Source: Sulfurimonas sp. (GTDB lineage: Bacteria; Campylobacterota; Campylobacteria; Campylobacterales; Sulfurimonadaceae). Taken from it: a DNA stretch of 29,389 bases. The DNA is taken from positions 1-29,389 of the forward strand of contig JAFLJV010000073.1 in the NCBI GenBank assembly GCA_022712845.1, written 5' to 3'. Below, piece after piece: positions 16,570 through 25,138 of this stretch. Both the position numbers and the translations under genes were made by a program. The notes beneath the pieces were generated by a model. That model saw nothing but the letters and a program-made list of their open reading frames with translations, searched no databases and was not told the DNA's origin. Position 1 is the first letter of the stretch. Each line of letters begins with the position of its first letter.

Positions 16570-16722
16570 TAGACTCCCAGTCAAGCTGAGAGTGACGATA
16601 CTTTCATCATTCTGAATTAAACTCCCAGTCAACAATACTTTCGTCAAGCTGAGAGCGACGGTACTTTCGTCATTCTGAGAGTGACGATACTCTCGTCATT
16701 CTGAACTTGATTCAGAATCTAA
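16570..16722. repeat. Composite palindromic repeat cluster between hpf and recG
   Basis: A reverse copy at about 16570-16596 has stem ACTCCCAG with CTGAGAGT (one mismatch) and loop TCAAG. A full forward copy at 16695-16722 has stem ATTCTGAA with TTCAGAAT and loop CTTGA. Between them are partial copies and a unit of about 28 bases starting GAGAGTGACGATACT, seen at 16588, 16651 (GAGAGCGACGGTACT) and 16677. The cluster looks like repeated insertion or slippage of the same family. Its right end extends into recG and supplies the recG stop codon. Confidence 0.85.
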
Positions 16723-18519
16723 TAAATTTCTTTTTACCTCTTTAACAATCTCCTCATCCTCACTTAAATCAATCCACTTAAATTGATTTCCACTTTGTGA
16801 AGAACCTTTTAGCAAATCACCACTTTTTCTAAATTTTAAATCAAGATTTGCTATATCAAAGCCACTTTTAGTTTTAGTAAACCTATCTAATCTTTGTGAT
16901 GAAGTAGAATTAGTATATAAGTAGCAACAACCTTTAAGACCTGTACGGCTTACACGACCACGAAGTTGGTGTAAAGTTGATAAACCTAGTCTTTCAGCAC
17001 CTACAATAACAACTGTACTAAGTTTTGGCAAAGATATTCCAACCTCAACAACGGTTGTAGCAATTAGAATATCCCCACTTTGAGCAAATTCTCTTAAAAC
17101 TTCCTCTTTTTTCTTATCTTTACCATGAGTTACATAAACTTTCTTAAAATTTTTCTCCCAATAACTACGAGCCTCATCAATACTTTGATACTCTAATACC
17201 TCACTTTGCTCAACTAGTGGGTAAACAAGTAGTACCTGATTACCTTTTTTTATCTCACTTTTTATATGTTCTAAGAGCTTTTTAAAATCACTTTTATAGA
17301 TTACCTTACTTGTTATATTTTTTTTAAATGGCGTTGATGTTATCAAAGATACATCTATATGAGCAGTCTCTATCATAGCTTGTGTTCTTGGAATTGGTGT
17401 TGCTGAGAATTGTAAATAGTGTGGTTTTTCTTGCTTGAGAGTATCATCACTTGATACCAATTTTTCTAACATATTTCGCTGAGCTGTTCCAAACCTATGT
17501 TGTTCATCTACCATAACTAAACCAGCTTTTGGTAATTCTCTATACAGAAGTGCATGAGTTCCTATTATAAAATCGTACTCACTCAAATCCTCTTTTTTAC
17601 TTTTGCTTGTTATTAGAGTGATTTTTACTTTTGGAAGATACTTTTTTACCTCTTCAAAAAGTTGATTTGCAAGTATGGTTGTTGGTGCCATCAGTATAGA
17701 GCGATTTGGAAGCATCATATATACAGAAGCTAAAATAACCATAGTTTTACCACTTCCTACATCTCCAACAATCATCCTTTTTGCACTAACATCTTTTGAT
17801 AAATCTTTTTTAATATCCTCTATAGAACTTATCTGCTCACTTGTAAGTTTAAATGGTAATGTTAAAGCCCACTTTTTATAATCACTATCTTTAGATATTA
17901 TCGGTTTAAAATATCTTCTTTTTTTTGATAATTGTTTCATATATATAAAAAGTTCTAAATATTTTAAAGCTTGTAAAGTTTTACTCTCTAAGTTTTTCAA
18001 ATCATACATTACATCATTTGGAAAATGAAGTTTTAGTATTTCATCTATCACTTCCTCTTTTAAACCTTCTGCTAGTAAATTTTGTTCTGTAAGATTTTCT
18101 TGAATGAAACGAAGCATAGCATCAGCTCTAAGTGATGATTTGTACTTTGGAGTTATTTGACCAATGTTAGTGACTTTTTTTGGCATGCTCATACTACAAG
18201 AGCCTAGTTTGCACTCAATCATTCCAAAATAACAATCCCTATCTCCAACTTTAAATTGATGCATCATATAAGATTTTGGACGAAAAAGTACACCCATAAT
18301 TTTATGTCCAAAATTGTGAGCAAAAAAGGTTACTTGAATTGAGTTTGAAGTTCTATTTACTGACTCAACTGTTGCATCTATGAGTCCAAAAGCATGTTCT
18401 TTAAGTCTTGTATGTAATCGCAAATCTTCATAAGCTTGAGGGATGATTAAAGAGAGTTCACACCAAGAGTTTATACTTAGTTTTTTAAACTTCTCTTCTT
18501 GAGATTTTGTGAGATTCAT
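16696..18519 (-). CDS. recG: ATP-dependent DNA helicase RecG
   Basis: RecG remodels stalled replication forks and Holliday junctions. This 607-residue form is shorter than the 693 of E. coli but is the usual Campylobacterota size. Residues about 1-150 are the wedge/OB region. The motor shows motif I GDVGSGKT, motif II VDEQHRFG (the DEQH form characteristic of RecG), motif III FSATPIPRT, and late motifs VVEVGISLP and GAERLGLSTLHQLRGRVSR. The last residues (LDSESSSE) and the TGA stop are encoded by a palindromic repeat. AAGGA precedes the start. It is the last gene of the kdsA-to-recG run, 70 bases after the M16 homologue. Confidence 0.96.
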   Translation of the reverse strand: MNLTKSQEEKFKKLSINSWCELSLIIPQAYEDLRLHTRLKEHAFGLIDATVESVNRTSNSIQVTFFAHNFGHKIMGVLFRPKSYMMHQFKVGDRDCYFGMIECKLGSCSMSMPKKVTNIGQITPKYKSSLRADAMLRFIQENLTEQNLLAEGLKEEVIDEILKLHFPNDVMYDLKNLESKTLQALKYLELFIYMKQLSKKRRYFKPIISKDSDYKKWALTLPFKLTSEQISSIEDIKKDLSKDVSAKRMIVGDVGSGKTMVILASVYMMLPNRSILMAPTTILANQLFEEVKKYLPKVKITLITSKSKKEDLSEYDFIIGTHALLYRELPKAGLVMVDEQHRFGTAQRNMLEKLVSSDDTLKQEKPHYLQFSATPIPRTQAMIETAHIDVSLITSTPFKKNITSKVIYKSDFKKLLEHIKSEIKKGNQVLLVYPLVEQSEVLEYQSIDEARSYWEKNFKKVYVTHGKDKKKEEVLREFAQSGDILIATTVVEVGISLPKLSTVVIVGAERLGLSTLHQLRGRVSRTGLKGCCYLYTNSTSSQRLDRFTKTKSGFDIANLDLKFRKSGDLLKGSSQSGNQFKWIDLSEDEEIVKEVKRNLLDSESSSE

Positions 18520-18589
18520 TTTAATTCCTTAGTATCTAATACTAACTTATTTTAAAAACTCTCTTAAAAAATATTGCGTTTTGCCATAT

Positions 18590-19873
18590 TTATTTAGTAA
18601 CTATAGCAAAACTCATCTCTAAAATCTCTTTATGACTTCTAATGTATTTATTTAAATCTTTTAATTTTAAATTTTTAATTAGCTCTAACTCTTTAACAGA
18701 GTGACCTAATTCTTGCCCTTTATAGTATTCCATAAATGTACGGTTAAGCCTTTGACTCATAGTCTCAACTCTTAAAGGTTCACTTCCAAGTAAAAATTTT
18801 TTAGTCTGCTCTAGTTCCTCTTTTGTAACTCCATCTTTTACAAATTTTGCCACTACTTCTTTAACAGTTTTTTTAGCTTCATCCAAAGACTCTAGTTTTG
18901 TTTGAAGATAACCACTCATATATGAACTTGATTTACTTACATTAACTCTTGCATAAGCAGAGTAAGCAAGACCTTTTTTAACTCTTATCTCTTCCATTAA
19001 ACGTGATCCAAAACCACCAGTTCCTAAAATAAAGGTAGCTACTCTTGCTTTATAATAGTCTTTAGAGTCTACACTCATATCATATGGTGAACCAAAATAT
19101 ATATAAGCTTGTTTTGTCTCTTTTTTGATAATTTTTTCTTTAATTTTATTGATAACTCTATAGTTTTTAACATCACTACTTTTACCAATTGGCATAGACT
19201 CTATAATTTTAGCTATCTGTTTTTTTACTTTTTCTATATCAACATCACCACCCAAAACAACTATAAGTTTTGAACTGACTAAATTCTTTTTAACAAACTC
19301 TTTTACATCATCTAATTCTATACTTTTTATGCTTTTTGCTGTTCCATTTGATGGTTTTGCCATAACACTACCTTCAAAAAGTAGTGCTTTTAATTCAGTT
19401 GAAGCGATATAATCAAAATCATTCTCTTTTCTAGCTAATGATCCAAGTGTTGTTGTTTTTACTTTGCTTATAACTTTTTGAGTGAAGTTTGGATCTTTGA
19501 GTAATGCATCAAAAGATTTTAGTCCATTTTCAAACTCCTCTTTTAAAGAACCAAGCTCCATAACAAAAGTTTCTTTTCCTGAGGATGCAGAGATATGAAT
19601 AGCTTTAGCTTCAAGAGCCTCAGCAAAAGCAGATGAACCAAGTTTTGAAGTACCCTCACTCATAACTCTTGCACTAAATCTTGCTAAACCTGCTTTATCT
19701 ACATCAGTGATAGTTCCACTATTTTTAAAAACAAACTGCATTGTCACTATTGGTAATCGTTTGTCTTCTTCAAAAATAAGGGGTATTTTTACCCCTTTAA
19801 CTTCTATATGTTGTATTGTTGCTGCCATTATTATATTTCCTAAAATTAGTATTGCTAAAAATATTTTTATCAT
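18590..19873 (-). CDS. M16-family peptidase homologue without the zinc site
   Basis: The 427-residue protein begins with a signal peptide (MIKIFLAILILGNIIMAA), so it is probably periplasmic. It has two M16-type halves; the C-terminal half has LMEEIRVKKGLAYSAYARV, typical of the family. Active M16 enzymes carry HxxEH in the first helix, but here the equivalent position reads KAGLARFSARVMSEGT, and no HxxEH occurs anywhere. This matches non-catalytic partner subunits of bacterial M16B pairs. No catalytic partner is adjacent, so it may pair with a subunit elsewhere or act as a chaperone or binding protein. AGGGA precedes the start, 33 bases after mqnC. Confidence 0.87.
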   Translation of the reverse strand: MIKIFLAILILGNIIMAATIQHIEVKGVKIPLIFEEDKRLPIVTMQFVFKNSGTITDVDKAGLARFSARVMSEGTSKLGSSAFAEALEAKAIHISASSGKETFVMELGSLKEEFENGLKSFDALLKDPNFTQKVISKVKTTTLGSLARKENDFDYIASTELKALLFEGSVMAKPSNGTAKSIKSIELDDVKEFVKKNLVSSKLIVVLGGDVDIEKVKKQIAKIIESMPIGKSSDVKNYRVINKIKEKIIKKETKQAYIYFGSPYDMSVDSKDYYKARVATFILGTGGFGSRLMEEIRVKKGLAYSAYARVNVSKSSSYMSGYLQTKLESLDEAKKTVKEVVAKFVKDGVTKEELEQTKKFLLGSEPLRVETMSQRLNRTFMEYYKGQELGHSVKELELIKNLKLKDLNKYIRSHKEILEMSFAIVTK

Positions 19874-19906
19874 TCTATCCCTACCATTTATTTTATAAAC
19901 TCTATA

Positions 19907-20956
19907 TTACTCAAATTTTTCTAAAATATTGTATGCTGTATCTCTTATTGCTGGTATTTCACCTAAATCATCTATGAGATGAACCAACTCCTCTTTTGCC
20001 ATTTTAAAACTTGCCCCTGCACTACTTACTACATTTTCTTCCATCATAGTTGAACCTAGATCATTAGCTCCAAATTTTAGAGCCATTTGACCAATATAAG
20101 GACCTTGTGTTACCCATGAACTTTGAATATTTTCTACATTATCAAGATAAAGTCTTGCAACTGCCAAAAGTCTTAAATAACGATTTGATGATGGTTTCAC
20201 CATATCTGGAATCAGACGTAAAAGCTCAGTATTATCAGATTGAAAACTCCACATTATAAAAGCTCTAAAACCACCAGTTTCATCTTGAAGCTCTCTTATC
20301 ATATCAAAGTGATCTATTATATCTTCATCACTCTCAATAGTTCCATACATCATGGTTGCAGTTGATAAAATATCTAGATTATGTGCTTTTCTGTGTATAT
20401 CTATCCAAACATCACTATCAATTTTTTTAGGAGCAATTATATCACGAACCTTATCTGAGAGTATCTCAGCACCAGCACCAGGAATCGAAGCAAGACCTTT
20501 AACTTTAAGTCTTTGTAAAACCTCTTCTACTGTTATACGAGAAACTTTTGCTATATAATCAATCTCTATAGATGAAAAGCCATGGATAGTAATACTTGGA
20601 TACTTAGTATGAATATGCTCAACTAAATCTTCATACCACTCTATTTTTAACTTAGGGTGAACTCCACCTTGAAAAAGTATCTGCGTTCCACCAACTTCTA
20701 AAAGTTCATCTATTTTTGCATCAATCTCATCAAAAGTGAGGACATAAGCATCCTCATCTTTTTCATGTCTATAAAAAGCACAAAACTTACAATCTACCCA
20801 ACATATATTTGTATAGTTAATATTTCTATCAACTACAAAAGTTGTTATACCTTTTGGGTGTAACTCACGTTTACGAGCTGTTGCCATTCGACCTAACTCT
20901 TTTAAATCTGCATTTTTAATTAAATCTAATGCCTCAGTTTTACTTAGTCTACTCAT
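19907..20956 (-). CDS. mqnC: Cyclic dehypoxanthine futalosine synthase MqnC (radical SAM)
   Basis: MqnC closes the second ring of dehypoxanthine futalosine in the futalosine route to menaquinone, the electron carrier of Campylobacterota. The 349-residue protein has the radical SAM cluster motif CWVDCKFC in the context RNINYTNIC...AFYR, then GGTQILFQGGVHP, SIPGAGAEIL and ATMMYGTIES, all typical of MqnC rather than of the related MqnE. The cluster-binding cysteines are all present. The start is six bases after the cytochrome stop with a GGATGGA-like site. Its place directly after a membrane-anchored multiheme cytochrome links quinone synthesis with a periplasmic electron-transfer protein, though co-transcription does not prove a functional link. 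Confidence 0.94.
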   Translation of the reverse strand: MSRLSKTEALDLIKNADLKELGRMATARKRELHPKGITTFVVDRNINYTNICWVDCKFCAFYRHEKDEDAYVLTFDEIDAKIDELLEVGGTQILFQGGVHPKLKIEWYEDLVEHIHTKYPSITIHGFSSIEIDYIAKVSRITVEEVLQRLKVKGLASIPGAGAEILSDKVRDIIAPKKIDSDVWIDIHRKAHNLDILSTATMMYGTIESDEDIIDHFDMIRELQDETGGFRAFIMWSFQSDNTELLRLIPDMVKPSSNRYLRLLAVARLYLDNVENIQSSWVTQGPYIGQMALKFGANDLGSTMMEENVVSSAGASFKMAKEELVHLIDDLGEIPAIRDTAYNILEKFE

Positions 20957-20962
20957 ATATAA

Positions 20963-23113
20963 TTATTTCCATCCTTCATTTCTAGGATTATTTGGTTTCT
21001 TCTTAAAAAAGCTTGCATAAATTCCGTATAATATTGCCATTGTGATAAAAATTCCAAGTACTATTTGAATCCAAGCCCCAAGATCTAAAAGTATATTTAA
21101 CAAATCAGCATGCTCTTTTGTATCTATCTTATGTCCTGACATTTTAGATATATGACTCATAACAGATATAGCTAAATTTCCCTCAGGAATATCTTTGTGA
21201 CAAGAGATACAAGCACCTCTACGATCTAATTTATCTACCTGTGCTTTATTTAATGGAGATGTTAGTTTAAAATTATCTCCAACTCTCATCAACTTTGTAC
21301 CATTTTTATCGATAAATCTAGAATAATTATCTTTTAATGATGTATCAATACCTAATCCCAAAGCTTTAGAGCTAACATGACAACTTTCACAGTCTCTAGC
21401 CTTTTTCCCAACTGTATGGGGTTGAATAGGTATTATACTAGCTGTATTAAAAGTATAATTTTTCAGAACTGATTTTTCATCTTTATAAATAACCTCTATA
21501 GAAGTTTTATCTCCTGGAATAGCTGGACTAATTCGCCCCTCTGCATTTTGAATAAGAGTTGGTTCTTCCCAACGAAAATAGCTTTGTTTCTTTGTAATCT
21601 CTCCATCAATCATATACTTTTTAATATTTCCATTTTTATCATGTGAAGCAGCTAAATAGTCTATATTTTTTTTACCCCTAGAGTAATCAATAGTAACTTT
21701 ATGTCCATAAGATTGTGGTGCCCAAGTTGCATGACATGTATAACATTCCATTTTAGAGGTATGGGATTCTATAGTATCCATAGCTAAAAGAGCATCTTTT
21801 GATAATTTTTTACTCTCTTTTAGTAATTTAAGTGGCTTTAACTCTATATCATTTCCATTTGCTAGATATATAATGATTTTATTTCCACTTTTTACAGCTT
21901 TTGGAAATGGGTTTCCTCTTGCTGTTAGAATATAACCATCTTTTTTATCAGTTATATAACTTTGTTTTAAATATTTTGCTAAATCTTGTGCAACACCTCT
22001 TGCTTTGTTATTGGTCTTTGTTGTATTAAATTCATCAGAATAGCCAATAGGCAATTCCCATGGATACTCTTTTGTTGTTCCATGACAATCTTGACACTCT
22101 ATCTCAACAGCTCCAGCACTAGCACCATTTAAAAAACCATCACCATGAAGATCATTAGAAGTATGACAATCTTGACATAACATCCCTTTTTTAAAATGAA
22201 TGTCTTCTTGTGAATGAAGATAATTTTTTGAACCAATTTCTGGTTGTATTAAACCTTGATATGATGTTCCTATGCTCTTTAAACTATTATGACATGTTGT
22301 ACAAGTTTCCACTGGTATTCCAGAGTAGTTTATATCATCTACTTGAATTTTTATATTTCGGGAACTTTGAATTTTATGAGTAAGAAGATGCCCTTTTTTA
22401 TTGGAAATTTTTTTATCATTACCTCTGTATAAACCATCCTTTGCATAAGGAATATGACATGAGGAACACCCTCTCATATGTTTATTTTTATCTTGTCTAA
22501 GATATGTGTATACAGCTAATGATGGATTTTTTTGTATATCTTTTATTGTTGGAGCATCTGACATCTCATGCACTTCTGAGACAAAAGCTTGGGGTTCTGT
22601 AGTTGAGAGTTCATACATATATTTTTTATATACATCACTTCCTACTCTTTTATGTAAATCATCTGGATTTTTACTATTGTAATTTGCTATAGTCTCATTA
22701 TTATCTTTTATTCCAAAACTTTGCAAGATATTTTGAGTTGTACCTTGCTCACTCATCATAAGTGAGTTCATTTGTGCATCAACTTGGTTGGAGTGACATA
22801 TACCACATGTATTTTCATTTATCCATGGGTTTGTAGGAGATTTATAATACTCTTTTGGTCCCTTATTTGTTTTAAAATATTTTACAGTGCCATTATGAGC
22901 ATATGTTATGTTTTTTGATTTTGGATTACCACCATGACAAACAATACAATCATTTCCTTTATGACCAGCCTTATCTGCGATTTTAAGAATCTCTTTCATC
23001 ATTAAAGATTCTCTATCTCTAATATCTTCAATACCTTTATGACATATGATGCACTGATTTGCACCAAATACTAAAGCATTAAAAAAGAAAACTAGAGATA
23101 AAATCTTATACAT
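20963..23113 (-). CDS. Membrane-anchored decaheme cytochrome c
   Basis: This exported 716-residue protein has a signal peptide (cleavage near LVFGA) and ten CxxCH heme motifs: CIICH at residue 21, CIVCH, CGICH, CSSCH, CTTCH, CQDCH twice, CYTCH, CESCH and CISCH. Most hemes are in residues 20-345, with the last three in 455-650, leaving a heme-free stretch of about 110 residues in the middle. A C-terminal helix (about 678-703, AWIQIVLGIFITMAILYGI) anchors it in the inner membrane, with a short basic cytoplasmic end. Such proteins pass electrons between the quinone pool and periplasmic reductases. I cannot assign a substrate: the order of motifs does not match NrfA, the octaheme nitrite or sulfite reductases (MccA) or OTR as I know them. 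It lies three bases after nusB. Confidence 0.9.
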   Translation of the reverse strand: MYKILSLVFFFNALVFGANQCIICHKGIEDIRDRESLMMKEILKIADKAGHKGNDCIVCHGGNPKSKNITYAHNGTVKYFKTNKGPKEYYKSPTNPWINENTCGICHSNQVDAQMNSLMMSEQGTTQNILQSFGIKDNNETIANYNSKNPDDLHKRVGSDVYKKYMYELSTTEPQAFVSEVHEMSDAPTIKDIQKNPSLAVYTYLRQDKNKHMRGCSSCHIPYAKDGLYRGNDKKISNKKGHLLTHKIQSSRNIKIQVDDINYSGIPVETCTTCHNSLKSIGTSYQGLIQPEIGSKNYLHSQEDIHFKKGMLCQDCHTSNDLHGDGFLNGASAGAVEIECQDCHGTTKEYPWELPIGYSDEFNTTKTNNKARGVAQDLAKYLKQSYITDKKDGYILTARGNPFPKAVKSGNKIIIYLANGNDIELKPLKLLKESKKLSKDALLAMDTIESHTSKMECYTCHATWAPQSYGHKVTIDYSRGKKNIDYLAASHDKNGNIKKYMIDGEITKKQSYFRWEEPTLIQNAEGRISPAIPGDKTSIEVIYKDEKSVLKNYTFNTASIIPIQPHTVGKKARDCESCHVSSKALGLGIDTSLKDNYSRFIDKNGTKLMRVGDNFKLTSPLNKAQVDKLDRRGACISCHKDIPEGNLAISVMSHISKMSGHKIDTKEHADLLNILLDLGAWIQIVLGIFITMAILYGIYASFFKKKPNNPRNEGWK

Positions 23114-23116
23114 AAA

Positions 23117-23521
23117 TTACTCTGGTTTATCTTTTGATATAGCGTCTAAAACACCATTTATAAACTTAGGTGATTGTTCTGTTCCAAACGCTTTTGTAAT
23201 CTCAACCGCTTCATTTATAATTACAGCGGAATCTAAATCTCCAAAAAGAATTTCATAACTTGCAAGTCTAAGAGTAGCTCTTTCAATACTTCCAAGTCTC
23301 TCAAAATCCCAATCTTTTAGATGTTTAATAATTGACTCATCACAAGCTTCTAAATTATCCATAACACCAGAAAAAAGCCCTAGTGCAAAATCTCTTTGTT
23401 TATTACGAATTTTTTTCTCTTCTAAAATCTCATCTGAATGTTCAGCAATACTTCCATTACCTAAATCATAAGCGTATAGTAATGATACTACTGCCATCCT
23501 TGCATGATGTCTAGTTGCCAT
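23117..23521 (-). CDS. nusB: Transcription antitermination factor NusB
   Basis: NusB binds boxA RNA with NusE (S10) and promotes antitermination, chiefly of rRNA operons. The 134-residue protein is the usual length and all-helical, with the family patterns MATRHHARMAVVSLLYAYDLG, an FALGLFSGVMDN helix, DWDFERLGSIERATLRLASYEIL and AVIINEAVEITKAFG. Its ATG follows directly after the ribH stop, so the two are translationally coupled. ribH-nusB adjacency is a common bacterial arrangement and supports both calls. Confidence 0.96.
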   Translation of the reverse strand: MATRHHARMAVVSLLYAYDLGNGSIAEHSDEILEEKKIRNKQRDFALGLFSGVMDNLEACDESIIKHLKDWDFERLGSIERATLRLASYEILFGDLDSAVIINEAVEITKAFGTEQSPKFINGVLDAISKDKPE

Positions 23522-23986
23522 TTATATAGCCTCGTAAAGGTCAAGCATCTCAATAACTGTAGTCATCGCTTCAAAACCTTTATTTCCAGCTTTTGTACCA
23601 GCTCGCTCTATTGCTTGCTCAATCGTATCAGTAGTAAGCAGACCAAAACTTACAGGTTTTTGATATTTAAGACTCATAGTAGCAATACCCTTAGTAGCTT
23701 CAGCAGATACATAATCAAAGTGAGGAGTTGCACCACGGATAACTGCACCCAATGCACAAATGGCATCATACTTACCACTATCTAAAAGCTTATCAACAAT
23801 CATTGGAAGCTCAAATGCACCTGGAATTAAAACATGAGTTATATCTTCATCGTTCCCACCATGACGCTTAAATGCATCCTCTGCACCCTCAACTAATCTA
23901 TCAACTATAAAATGATTCCATCTTGTACTAACAATTGCGATTTTTTTACCATTAATAACTTTTAATTTACCTTCAATTAACTTCAT
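23522..23986 (-). CDS. ribH: 6,7-dimethyl-8-ribityllumazine synthase
   Basis: RibH condenses the ribityl-amino-uracil with dihydroxybutanone phosphate in the next-to-last step of riboflavin synthesis. The 154-residue protein has the family segments [27 protein letters not shown], and [17 protein letters not shown], in which the His of TPHFD is the conserved catalytic residue. The C-terminal [14 protein letters not shown] is also typical. AAGGAAA precedes the start. It sits between kdsA and nusB; the 100-base gap upstream holds a pair of palindromic repeats. Confidence 0.97.
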   Translation of the reverse strand: MKLIEGKLKVINGKKIAIVSTRWNHFIVDRLVEGAEDAFKRHGGNDEDITHVLIPGAFELPMIVDKLLDSGKYDAICALGAVIRGATPHFDYVSAEATKGIATMSLKYQKPVSFGLLTTDTIEQAIERAGTKAGNKGFEAMTTVIEMLDLYEAI

Positions 23987-24017
23987 CTATATTTCCTTTT
24001 GTTTAATATTTTTATAC

Positions 24018-24090
24018 TAGATCCTGAATCAAGTTCAGGATGACAACAAAATAATAAATTTCGTCATTCCAAACTTGATTTGGAATCTAA
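24018..24090. repeat. Pair of oppositely oriented palindromic repeats between kdsA and ribH
   Basis: A reverse copy at 24018-24044 has stem ATCCTGAA with TTCAGGAT and loop TCAAG. A forward copy at 24063-24090 has stem ATTCCAAA with TTTGGAAT and loop CTTGA. Both stems are perfect 8-base pairs although their sequences differ. The outer edge of the forward copy supplies the TAG stop codon of kdsA. Confidence 0.9.
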
Positions 24091-24881
24091 TCTATATCTT
24101 GTATCTTTTTAATTTTTGTTATTAAAGCTTCTAACTCTTCAAGTTTTATCATATTTGGTCCATCACTTAATGCTACACTTGGGTCAAAATGTGTCTCCAT
24201 AAAGAAACCATCAACACCAACTGCCGCTGCACCTTTTGCTAAGTATGGAACCATTGAGCTATCTCCACCTGTTTTACCATCTTTTGCTGTTGGCATTTGA
24301 ACAGAGTGAGTTGCGTCAAATATTACAGGGGCAAACTCTCTCATAGTTACTAGGTTTCTCATGTCTACAACCATATTGCCATATCCAAAAGAGTTCCCTC
24401 TCTCACAAAGATATACACCATGTTTTTTTGAGTTTTCATAAGTAGCCTCATTACAGCCACGAGTTTGAAGAACTTTTAAAACAGGGTATTTCATAGCATC
24501 ACCCGCTAAAAATTGACCTTTTCTAATATTTACAATTTTATCAGTTTTACCACATGCAACTAAAAGGTCAGTTTGACGACATAAAAAGGCTGGAATTTGT
24601 AACATATCTACAACCTCTGCAACTTGCGTTACTTGAGTAGATTCATGAACATCCGTTACAATTTTATATCCAAACTCATCTTTTACTTTTTGAAGTATCC
24701 TAAGCCCCTCATCAATCCCAAGCCCACGAAAACTCTCCAAAGATGTACGATTAGCTTTATCAAAACTAGCTTTAAAGTAAAAATCTATAGAACTGTCTTG
24801 ATGATATTTTTCTAAAGATGAAGCTATTTTAAAAATATTTTCTTCACTCTCAATAACACAAGGACCTGTAAGTAATACCAT
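24087..24881 (-). CDS. kdsA: 2-dehydro-3-deoxyphosphooctonate aldolase (KDO-8-phosphate synthase)
   Basis: KdsA condenses phosphoenolpyruvate with arabinose 5-phosphate to make KDO-8-phosphate, the precursor of the lipopolysaccharide inner core. The 264-residue protein has GPCVIESEE at residues 6-14, [26 protein letters not shown] and [10 protein letters not shown]. The Cys in GPCVIES is the metal ligand of class II enzymes such as that of Aquifex, where E. coli has Asn, so this should be the metal-dependent form. AAAAGG lies six bases before the ATG. It is first in the minus-strand run. Its TAG stop is the edge of a palindromic repeat. Confidence 0.96.
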   Translation of the reverse strand: MVLLTGPCVIESEENIFKIASSLEKYHQDSSIDFYFKASFDKANRTSLESFRGLGIDEGLRILQKVKDEFGYKIVTDVHESTQVTQVAEVVDMLQIPAFLCRQTDLLVACGKTDKIVNIRKGQFLAGDAMKYPVLKVLQTRGCNEATYENSKKHGVYLCERGNSFGYGNMVVDMRNLVTMREFAPVIFDATHSVQMPTAKDGKTGGDSSMVPYLAKGAAAVGVDGFFMETHFDPSVALSDGPNMIKLEELEALITKIKKIQDID

Positions 24882-24887
24882 TATATA

Positions 24888-24915
24888 CCTTTTAAAAAAT
24901 AGAATAGAGATTATA
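24888..24915 (-). promoter_or_regulatory. Probable promoter and RBS of kdsA
   Basis: On the minus strand TATAAT (24910-24915) forms a good -10 box about 30 bases before the kdsA ATG, and AAAAGG sits six bases before it. No clear -35 is visible. Confidence 0.5.
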
Positions 24916-25138
24916 TCATAATGGGTTTAATTTTAGGTTTTACTTCATTTTAATATAGTTATTTTTGATTAAGGAACATTATATTTTTTTAATACTTTTT
25001 TTTCTTAAGTTTCAACTATCTATTTTTAAAATCAACAGTTTTTAAATAGGTATTATCCCTATTTTTAGATAAACTTATTAAACTTTTTATAATAATTAAT
25101 TTGTGTATAAAGTGTTTATTATATAACAAAGGAATAAA
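24916..25138. other. AT-rich intergenic region between kdsA and the VOC gene
   Basis: This divergent gap has no supported gene. It is strongly AT-rich with several T-runs. A small hairpin is visible, AAATAGG at 25044-25050 with CCTATTT at 25058-25064 and a seven-base loop. Near the right end TATTATATAA (about 25117-25126) could be a -10 box for the VOC gene, and AAAGGA at 25128-25133 is its ribosome-binding site. Confidence 0.4.

Noticed and set aside
16570..16722. CRISPR-like repeated pattern
   Set aside because: Repeat units differ in length and spacing, spacers are not unique sequences of constant size, and the units are hairpin fragments of a dispersed family; no cas genes are near.
23504..23785. 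Plus-strand open frame across nusB/ribH
   Set aside because: Antisense to two well-conserved genes; no family resemblance.
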